DNA from: Prevotellaceae bacterium
GTDB taxonomy: Bacteria > Bacteroidota > Bacteroidia > Bacteroidales > UBA932
Length of the DNA: 12,019 bases
Direction of reading: 5' to 3'
NCBI GenBank assembly: GCA_031257455.1
Contig: JAIROQ010000092.1
Location: 1-12,019 of the forward strand
The notes under the pieces were generated by a model. The model saw only the letters and a list, made by a program, of their open reading frames with translations, had not been told where the DNA came from and did no database searches. Each line of letters opens with the position of its first letter. Positions within the stretch are counted from its first letter, which is position 1. The translations under genes and the position numbers were made by a program. Below are positions 7,350 through 12,019 of the stretch, piece after piece.

Positions 7350-8855
7350 ATGAAAAAGTACCATTATTTAAAAATACTTCCGGTTATTGCCTGTTTTCTT
7401 TCGTTCACGGTGTGGGCGTGCAGGGGCGCCTCTCCCGACAATCCCGAGCCGCCCAATCCGCCGGCGGTGCAGGGCGACGTAACCATGTATATTACCTCCG
7501 CCAGCCGGACGTACGACTTCCTGAAAACCGCCACCGATTTCAGCAGCAAATCCAACATGTCGCCGACTACTATCCGGCTTCAGCCCGATACGCGCTACCA
7601 GACGATGGACGGGTTTGGCGCGGCCATAACCGGCTCGTCATGCTATAATCTGCTGCAAATGCCGCCGGCGCGAAGGACGCAATTCCTCACTGAAACGTTC
7701 TCGCCTACTGACGGCATGGGCTACAGCTACGTCCGCATTGCTATCGGCTGCTCTGATTTTTCGCTGAGCGAATATACCTGTTGCGATACCCGAGGCATTG
7801 AAAACTTTGCCCTGACTTCGGAAGAAACGCAGTACGTCATTCCCATACTGAAAGAGATTTTAGCTATCAATCCCGCATTGAAAATCATGGGCTCGCCGTG
7901 GACATGCCCGCGATGGATGAAAGTAGATAACCTGACGAACAAGCAGCCGTACAATTCGTGGACAAGCGGACAGCTCAACCCCGATTATTATCAGGACTAC
8001 GGCACGTATTTCGTGAAATGGATACAGGCATTCGCCGATAACGGTATTTCCATCTATTCCGTTACGCCGCAGAACGAGCCGTTAAATCGCGGCAATTCCG
8101 CTTCGCTCTATATGGGGTGGGAGGAACAGCGCGATTTTGTGAACACGGCGCTGGTACCGAAATTAAAGGCGGCGGGGCTGCATACGAAAGTGTACCTCTT
8201 CGACCACAACTACAATTATGATAATATAGGTACGCAGAATGAATACCCGGCCAAAATTTATGCCGCCGGCGTGGACGACGAATACGTAGTCGGCGCGGCA
8301 TATCACAATTATGGAGGAAACCGTTCGGAGCTGCTGAACATTCATAACAAATACCCGACGAAAGAACTGGTGTTTACCGAAGCCTCTATCGGCACGTGGA
8401 ATGACGGCAGAAATCTGTCCGCCCGCTTGCTGAGCGACATGCAGGAACTGGCGTTGGGGACGGTCATCAACTGGTGTAAAGGCGTTATCGTATGGAACCT
8501 GATGCTCGACGCCAACCGCGGCCCCAACCGCGCGGGCGGTTGCCAGACCTGCTACGGCGCAGTGGACATTGATCTCAGTAACTATACCATCACCAAAAAC
8601 TCGCACTACTACATTATCGGGCATCTCGCGTCGGTGGTGAAACCCGGAGCCACCCGTATCGGCACCAGCGGCTACACGGCTACCGGCATTACGTATGCGG
8701 CGTTTGAAAATACCGATGCGACTTACGCGCTGGTATTGCTCAATAATACCGCCGAAAACAAAACCATTACCATCGACGACGGGAGCCGCCATTTTAGCTA
8801 CGCCGTACCGGCGCAGTCGGTGATTTCGTATCAATGGAGCAAAACAACGAATTAA
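7350..8855 (+). CDS. GH30-family glucanase lipoprotein, probably endo-beta-1,6-glucanase type
   Basis: A 501-residue lipoprotein enzyme: the signal peptide ends VWAC with Cys24, followed by a Pro/Asn-rich linker (29-40). The catalytic domain is a retaining GH30 (beta/alpha)8 barrel beginning about residue 70. Visible signatures are MDGFGAAITGSS (86-97), GSPWTCPRWMK (181-191), the acid/base motif TPQNEP with Glu243, and the nucleophile motif FTEASIGTW with Glu344. A C-terminal beta domain (about 410-501) follows, as is usual for GH30. Both catalytic Glu are present, so it should be active. Resemblance to subfamily 3 and to the beta-1,6-glucanase of B. thetaiotaomicron is a judgement from context and memory; glucocerebrosidase-like or xylosidase activity cannot be excluded. 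It is sandwiched between two paralogous binding proteins (13 and 21 nt gaps), supporting a shared surface role on one glycan. Confidence 0.93.
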   Translation: MKKYHYLKILPVIACFLSFTVWACRGASPDNPEPPNPPAVQGDVTMYITSASRTYDFLKTATDFSSKSNMSPTTIRLQPDTRYQTMDGFGAAITGSSCYNLLQMPPARRTQFLTETFSPTDGMGYSYVRIAIGCSDFSLSEYTCCDTRGIENFALTSEETQYVIPILKEILAINPALKIMGSPWTCPRWMKVDNLTNKQPYNSWTSGQLNPDYYQDYGTYFVKWIQAFADNGISIYSVTPQNEPLNRGNSASLYMGWEEQRDFVNTALVPKLKAAGLHTKVYLFDHNYNYDNIGTQNEYPAKIYAAGVDDEYVVGAAYHNYGGNRSELLNIHNKYPTKELVFTEASIGTWNDGRNLSARLLSDMQELALGTVINWCKGVIVWNLMLDANRGPNRAGGCQTCYGAVDIDLSNYTITKNSHYYIIGHLASVVKPGATRIGTSGYTATGITYAAFENTDATYALVLLNNTAENKTITIDDGSRHFSYAVPAQSVISYQWSKTTN

Positions 8856-8876
8856 ACAACTAAAAAATTTACGAAT

Positions 8877-10208
8877 ATGAAAAAGTATATCTACCTTTTA
8901 ATCGCATTAACGATAGCAGGCGCCTGCTCGCAGGAAGAAGACAATGCGCCCGGCAATCCCGTGATCGAACCGAAAACGGAACTGAACGGCGCCCATTTCG
9001 GCGACAGCCTGTCGTTCACTATGGGCGTAAAAGACGACGAAGCGCCGCTCTCGACGCTCAAGGCAAAACTCTATTTCGGCGACGAACTCGTATCGGAAAC
9101 GACTATCCGCACCAGAACCGGCGGCGAGTACACGGGGAAACTCCACGTTCCCTTCTATGCCAATATTCCCAACGGCACGGCTACGCTGGAATTTGTGCTC
9201 ACCAACACGCATCTCTCTACCGCCAGGAAGACATACGACCTGCCGGTAACCCGCCCCGACTACCCGTATTTGATATTGGTTACCGACGGCGGCATGTACC
9301 CGATGACGCGAACCGGACAATATACCTATGCCGCCACGGAACTGTTTCCCTCCACCGACCTGCCGGCGTATATAAAAACGCCCATCATCAGCGAGTGGGG
9401 CAATGAAATCACCTTCGGGTGGGAAGGCAGCAGCATTGCGCAGGGGACGACCGCCGCCATCCCGTTCGTCAGTTCCGTAGCCGGAAAATTTTCCGTTACC
9501 TTCAACACCCTGACCTACGAGGCTACGCCATTTTTTGAAATAAAAATAAACGGACAAAAAATGGACATGGTGGACAAACAGAATTTCAAAATCGATTTGA
9601 ACCTCACTCAGGGCGCGTCCATTACCGTCGACGGGATCGACGACATTGCCGACTGGTGGATCGATGCGGACTACCTGACAGAAACCGCTGCCGGCGAATT
9701 TACGTTCGTCCCCATAGCGGGGCGGTACCGCATCATGGCCAACACGACGCACAAGTACTTCCGCGTGGAAGCCCTGTCGGGCGACAACCCTGCTACGTTG
9801 CAGGCCGACGGCACAGGCGCGATTTGGGTTATTGGCGACAATGTGGGTAAGCCCTCGCTGGCCAACATTGTCGGATGGACGCCGGCCAACGGCTTGTGCA
9901 TGGCGCCCATCGGCAATAAAAAATACCAGATCACCCTGAAAGCCGGCGAAACGGTCGACGCCGCCAGCATCAACTTTAAATTCTTCCACCAGAAAGATTG
10001 GGGCGGCGAATTTGGCCATACCACGCTCAGCACCGCCAGCGACGTGGTGTTTGTAGGCGACGGCGCCACGCCCGACTATCAGGGAAATAATCGCGACTCC
10101 GGCAATTTGGGATTGAAACAACCGCTCGACCCCGGCGCAACCTACGTGTTTGTTATCGACGTATCGGCGGGCAACGACGCCGCCGTGCTGACGGTAACCA
10201 AACAGTAA
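8877..10208 (+). CDS. Surface glycan-binding lipoprotein 2, paralog of the 5957 gene
   Basis: A 443-residue lipoprotein with signal peptide ending IAGAC (Cys17) and an acidic SQEED tail for surface export. The order of parts follows lipoprotein 1: an Ig-like region at about 37-125 (FGDSLSF, EAPLSTL, LEFVLTNT), VTDGGMYPMT (135-144), a long beta-rich middle, the GRYRIMANTTHKYFRV motif (282-297), and a SusE/F-like last module starting at IWVIGDN (316-322) with DWGGEFG (374-380). Identity looks modest, so the duplication is old or the copies have diverged in binding preference. Trp-Trp at 260-261, Trp334 and Trp375 are candidate sugar-contact residues. The gene follows GH30 by 21 nt and has a very similar leader start (MKKY). 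It is the last clear PUL gene before the toxin-antitoxin remnant. Confidence 0.82.
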   Translation: MKKYIYLLIALTIAGACSQEEDNAPGNPVIEPKTELNGAHFGDSLSFTMGVKDDEAPLSTLKAKLYFGDELVSETTIRTRTGGEYTGKLHVPFYANIPNGTATLEFVLTNTHLSTARKTYDLPVTRPDYPYLILVTDGGMYPMTRTGQYTYAATELFPSTDLPAYIKTPIISEWGNEITFGWEGSSIAQGTTAAIPFVSSVAGKFSVTFNTLTYEATPFFEIKINGQKMDMVDKQNFKIDLNLTQGASITVDGIDDIADWWIDADYLTETAAGEFTFVPIAGRYRIMANTTHKYFRVEALSGDNPATLQADGTGAIWVIGDNVGKPSLANIVGWTPANGLCMAPIGNKKYQITLKAGETVDAASINFKFFHQKDWGGEFGHTTLSTASDVVFVGDGATPDYQGNNRDSGNLGLKQPLDPGATYVFVIDVSAGNDAAVLTVTKQ

Positions 10209-10247
10209 CCGGCGCCTTTTTCGCATCAATAAAAAATAGCGATAGTC

Positions 10248-10370
10248 ATGATGAAAAAATTATTTCCCTTTCGGCCGTATCAATTATTTATAATTAATCG
10301 CATTATAATATTATTCATCGTTCAATTCAAGCGTTCTCAAGAAATTCTCGTAAATTTGCATTGGAATTAA
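10248..10370 (+). pseudogene. Possible orphan leader or gene remnant, 40 codons
   Basis: A frame starting ATGATGAAAAAA at 10248 runs 40 codons to a TAA at 10368-10370. It begins MMKKLFPF and continues with a hydrophobic stretch (LFIINRIIILFIV), like the start of a signal peptide, but there is no lipobox and no mature protein. It could be the old 5' end of the next PUL gene, cut off when the toxin-antitoxin segment arrived, or chance in AT-rich DNA. The perfect inverted repeat AATTAT-TT-ATAATT (10282-10295) lies inside it. Confidence 0.18.
10351..10358 (+). promoter_or_regulatory. -7 promoter box ahead of the toxin-antitoxin pair
   Basis: TAAATTTG, followed by C, fits the TAnnTTTG consensus exactly. 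It would place the transcript start near 10363-10367, about 20 nt before the ATG at 10385, a good fit for an autonomous small module. No clear -33 element is seen. Transcription from here would read on into the GH3 gene. Confidence 0.5.
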
Positions 10371-10384
10371 AAAATAATACGATT

Positions 10385-10612
10385 ATGAATACCGTAACAT
10401 TACAAATTATCAGTCCGCATATTTTCGGACTTTTAAACGAATTACAAAAAAACAATATGATAAAAATTATTGCGTTTCCCGAACATCCGACAAATACAAA
10501 TGTAAATGTGCGTTTGTCGGAAAAATACAGGGGCGCTATTGACCGCAAAAAAGGCAGGGAACTTTTAAACCATATAGAAACCATACGCAACGAATGGCAC
10601 GATACCTTATAG
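10385..10612 (+). CDS. Probable antitoxin partner of a PIN-domain toxin
   Basis: This 75-residue protein has the size, position and 19-nt overlap of an antitoxin encoded just upstream of a PIN toxin. The ATG at 10385 (MNTVTLQI) is preferred over the upstream TTG at 10361, because it lies about 20 nt after a consensus -7 box and the extra residues look like leader. The N-terminus is a short beta-strand followed by a helix (IFGLLNELQKNN). The C-terminus, LSEKYRGAIDRKKGRELLNHIETIRNEW, is the kind of tail seen in Bacteroidota PIN-linked antitoxins and would wrap the toxin. No classical DNA-binding motif is recognised. The gene is AT-rich compared with the PUL, suggesting separate acquisition. It appears intact, although its toxin seems damaged. 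Confidence 0.6.
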   Translation: MNTVTLQIISPHIFGLLNELQKNNMIKIIAFPEHPTNTNVNVRLSEKYRGAIDRKKGRELLNHIETIRNEWHDTL

Positions 10613-10845
10613 ATACCAATGTGGTCGATTATTTTTTAATGAACGACCTCCCGGAACGCGGCACGGAATTACTTATTGAAGTAATTGATAAAATTCCTGT
10701 GCTGTCCGTTATTTCCAAAATTAAATTGCCTGACGCCATTATTGCAGCCACTGCATTAGCAAATAATATGGTGCTGTTAACAAACAACGAAAAAGATTTT
10801 TCACGGATTCCGGGACTTCAAATAATAAACCCAAAAGCATTATGA
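10594..10845 (+). pseudogene. PIN-domain toxin (VapC-like) with apparent internal deletion
   Basis: The 83-residue frame reads as the two ends of a PIN ribonuclease. The start, MARYLIDTNVV, has the first metal-binding Asp (Asp7). The end carries KLPDAIIAATAL (Asp47) and LLTNNEKDF (Asp68), followed by IPGLQIINP. PIN toxins of this kind usually have about 125-135 residues. Here SVISKI (38-43) runs directly into KLPDAI, so about 45-50 residues are missing, including the region with the conserved middle acidic residue. The join lies near 10717-10726, where AAATT is directly repeated, and the frame is kept. The product is therefore probably inactive as a nuclease. It overlaps the antitoxin by 19 nt, and its TGA overlaps the GH3 ATG (ATGA at 10842-10845). 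A shortened but working toxin cannot be excluded. Confidence 0.7.
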
Positions 10846-12019
10846 AAAACAACTTTCAACTGCCTACTGCCACTGCCTATTGCTTACTGCTACTGCTTAC
10901 TGCCTGCTGCCTGCTGTTCCCTGCCTGCAATCAGGCGATGCGCACCCCCGCCTACCTCAACCCCGCCGCGCCGCTGGAAGACCGCGTGGAAGACGCTTTG
11001 CAGCGCATGACGCGCGAAGAAAAAGTAGCCATGCTGCATGCGCAGTCGAAGTTCAGTTCGCCCGGCGTACCGCGCCTCGGCATCCCCGAAAACTGGATGA
11101 GCGATGGCCCGCATGGCATCCGCGCCGAGGTGCTGTGGGACGAGTGGTACGGCGCAAACTGGACGAACGACTCGTGCATCGCCTTTCCCGCACTCACATC
11201 ACTGGCAGCCTCATGGAATCCGGAGATGGCGGCGCTGTATGGCAAAAGCATCGGCGAAGAAGCACGCTACCGCAACAAAAACGTGCTGTTAGGTCCCGGC
11301 GTGAACATCTACCGCACGCCGCTCAACGGGCGCAATTTCGAATACCTGGGCGAAGACCCGTTCCTTGCTTCCGCAATGGTCGTGCCGTATGTGCAGGAAG
11401 TGCAGAAAAACGGCGTAGCAGCCTGCGTAAAGCATTTCGCATTGAACAATCAGGAAATCGACCGCGACCACATTAACGTGCAGGTGAGCGACCGCGCACT
11501 CTATGAGATTTACCTGCCCGCCTTCAAAGCCGCCGTACAGCAGGGCGGCGCGTGGGCAATCATGGGCGCATATAACCAATACAAAAACCAGCACTGCTGT
11601 CATAACCAATACCTGCTTAACGATATTCTGAAACGCGACTGGGGTTTTGACGGCGTGGTAGTGTCCGACTGGGGCGGCGTACACGACACCGGACAGGCCG
11701 CTACCAACGGGCTGGACATGGAGTTCGGCACATGGACAAACGGATTGGACTGGGGCAAAAGCGATGCCTACAACCAATACTACCTCGCACAACCTTATTT
11801 GCAATTGTTGAAAAGCGGACAGGCTGATGAAGAAATTTTGAATGATAAAGTACGCCGCATCCTCCGGCTGGTATTCCGCACCACGATGTCGCCCAACCGC
11901 CCGTACGGCTCTTTCGGCACGCCGGAACATGCCGCAGCAGGCCGCCGGATTGCCGAAGAAGGCATCGTGCTGTTGCAAAATAACCGGAACGTGTTGCCGG
12001 TTGATTTGTCGAAGGCAAA
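10842..12019 (+). CDS. GH3 beta-glucosidase-type lipoprotein (3' end outside window)
   Basis: An open frame of 392 codons runs off the window end. The signal peptide has an LLLLLTACCLLFPAC core with lipidation likely at Cys29; residues 6-25 are encoded by an ACTGCC-type repeat. The GH3 N-terminal (beta/alpha)8 domain follows (about 45-350): MSDGPHGIR (86-94), LLGPGVNIYRTPLNGRNFEY (149-168), the substrate-binding KHF (197-199) and the nucleophile motif VVSDWGG with Asp276. The second alpha/beta domain starts with EEGIVLLQNN (372-381); it would normally carry the acid/base and lies outside the window. It probably removes terminal glucose from oligosaccharides made by GH30. The start at 10842 is supported by ATGA overlap with the toxin remnant and by continuous hydrophobic coding; there is no in-frame stop downstream. 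Exact substrate is inferred. Confidence 0.92.
   Translation, partial: MKNNFQLPTATAYCLLLLLTACCLLFPACNQAMRTPAYLNPAAPLEDRVEDALQRMTREEKVAMLHAQSKFSSPGVPRLGIPENWMSDGPHGIRAEVLWDEWYGANWTNDSCIAFPALTSLAASWNPEMAALYGKSIGEEARYRNKNVLLGPGVNIYRTPLNGRNFEYLGEDPFLASAMVVPYVQEVQKNGVAACVKHFALNNQEIDRDHINVQVSDRALYEIYLPAFKAAVQQGGAWAIMGAYNQYKNQHCCHNQYLLNDILKRDWGFDGVVVSDWGGVHDTGQAATNGLDMEFGTWTNGLDWGKSDAYNQYYLAQPYLQLLKSGQADEEILNDKVRRILRLVFRTTMSPNRPYGSFGTPEHAAAGRRIAEEGIVLLQNNRNVLPVDLSKA
10859..10916 (+). repeat. ACTGCC-type repeat inside the GH3 signal peptide
   Basis: The sequence consists of units ACTGCCT, ACTGCC, ACTGCCT, ATTGCTT, ACTGCT, ACTGCTT and then ACTGCC with TGCTGCC variants. This is the same 6/7-base pattern as the array at 5708-5752 after susD. 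In the GH3 frame it encodes Leu, Pro, Thr, Ala, Tyr and Cys residues that make the hydrophobic core of the signal peptide. Because some units have 7 bases, gain or loss of one would shift the reading frame, while a 6-base change would only lengthen or shorten the core. Confidence 0.8.

Noticed and set aside
10199..10222. Rho-independent terminator right after the second binding protein (GGCGCC then TTTTT)
   Set aside because: GGCGCC is a self-complementary hexamer with no loop, and the surrounding bases form at most a 4-bp stem, so a T-run alone is not enough.
8907..10229. Long minus-strand open frame of 440 codons opposite the second binding lipoprotein
   Set aside because: It mirrors the plus-strand gene, has Arg/Gly/Val-rich low-information sequence without domains, and the plus strand has a clear lipoprotein with a paralog nearby.
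10880..11476. Plus-strand 198-codon frame starting inside the ACTGCC repeat
   Set aside because: It is an off-frame reading of the GH3 gene; the overlapping frame has full GH3 motifs, and this one is Arg/Pro-rich with no recognisable domain.
1..12019. tRNA, rRNA, transposase or integrase genes and phage genes
   Set aside because: No such genes or characteristic motifs were seen on either strand; the only mobile-type signs are the toxin-antitoxin remnant and the repeats.

Overview
The window reads as Bacteroidota chromosome, most likely order Bacteroidales. The evidence is a SusC/SusD pair, several lipoproteins with a Cys close to the N-terminus, A-rich leaders without a strong Shine-Dalgarno, and TAnnTTTG-type -7 promoter boxes. 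Genus cannot be fixed from the sequence. Nearly everything is on the + strand and forms one polysaccharide utilization locus (PUL).

Layout. 2-328 is the C-terminal end of a FISUMP-type (Fibrobacter succinogenes major paralogous domain) surface protein. 329-1127 is a long AT-rich intergenic region with several hairpins, two very small possible ORFs and a good -7 promoter box near 979. The PUL follows: SusC-type TonB-dependent transporter (1128-4085), SusD-type glycan-binding lipoprotein (4098-5645), a 310-nt gap full of repeats, surface glycan-binding lipoprotein 1 (5957-7336), a GH30 family glycanase lipoprotein (7350-8855), a second paralogous surface lipoprotein (8877-10208), a small toxin-antitoxin remnant (10385-10845), and a GH3 beta-glucosidase lipoprotein (10842 to the window end, incomplete).

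How the genes probably work together. The GH30 enzyme would cut a beta-glucan at the cell surface. The two surface lipoproteins and SusD would hold the chains, SusC would import oligosaccharides using TonB energy, and GH3 would release glucose. A SusC-SusD-binding protein-GH30-GH3 set matches, from memory, the fungal/yeast beta-1,6-glucan locus of Bacteroides thetaiotaomicron (BT3309-BT3314 region). Beta-1,6-glucan is therefore the leading substrate guess, but it is an inference. No regulator lies in the window. SusC lacks an N-terminal STN domain, which argues against direct control through an ECF-sigma/anti-sigma cascade.

Most unusual points. (1) A composite repeat block starts one base after the SusD stop: a GGCAGT-type array, its inverted ACTGCC-type array, a perfect small hairpin, five 23-bp tandem repeats and a symmetric stem-loop. 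(2) The same ACTGCC/ACTGCCT repeat is found inside the GH3 gene, where it encodes most of the lipoprotein signal peptide, so slippage could alter or switch off the enzyme. (3) A PIN-toxin/antitoxin pair sits between the second binding protein and GH3. The PIN gene appears to have an in-frame internal deletion, and its stop overlaps the GH3 start (ATGA).
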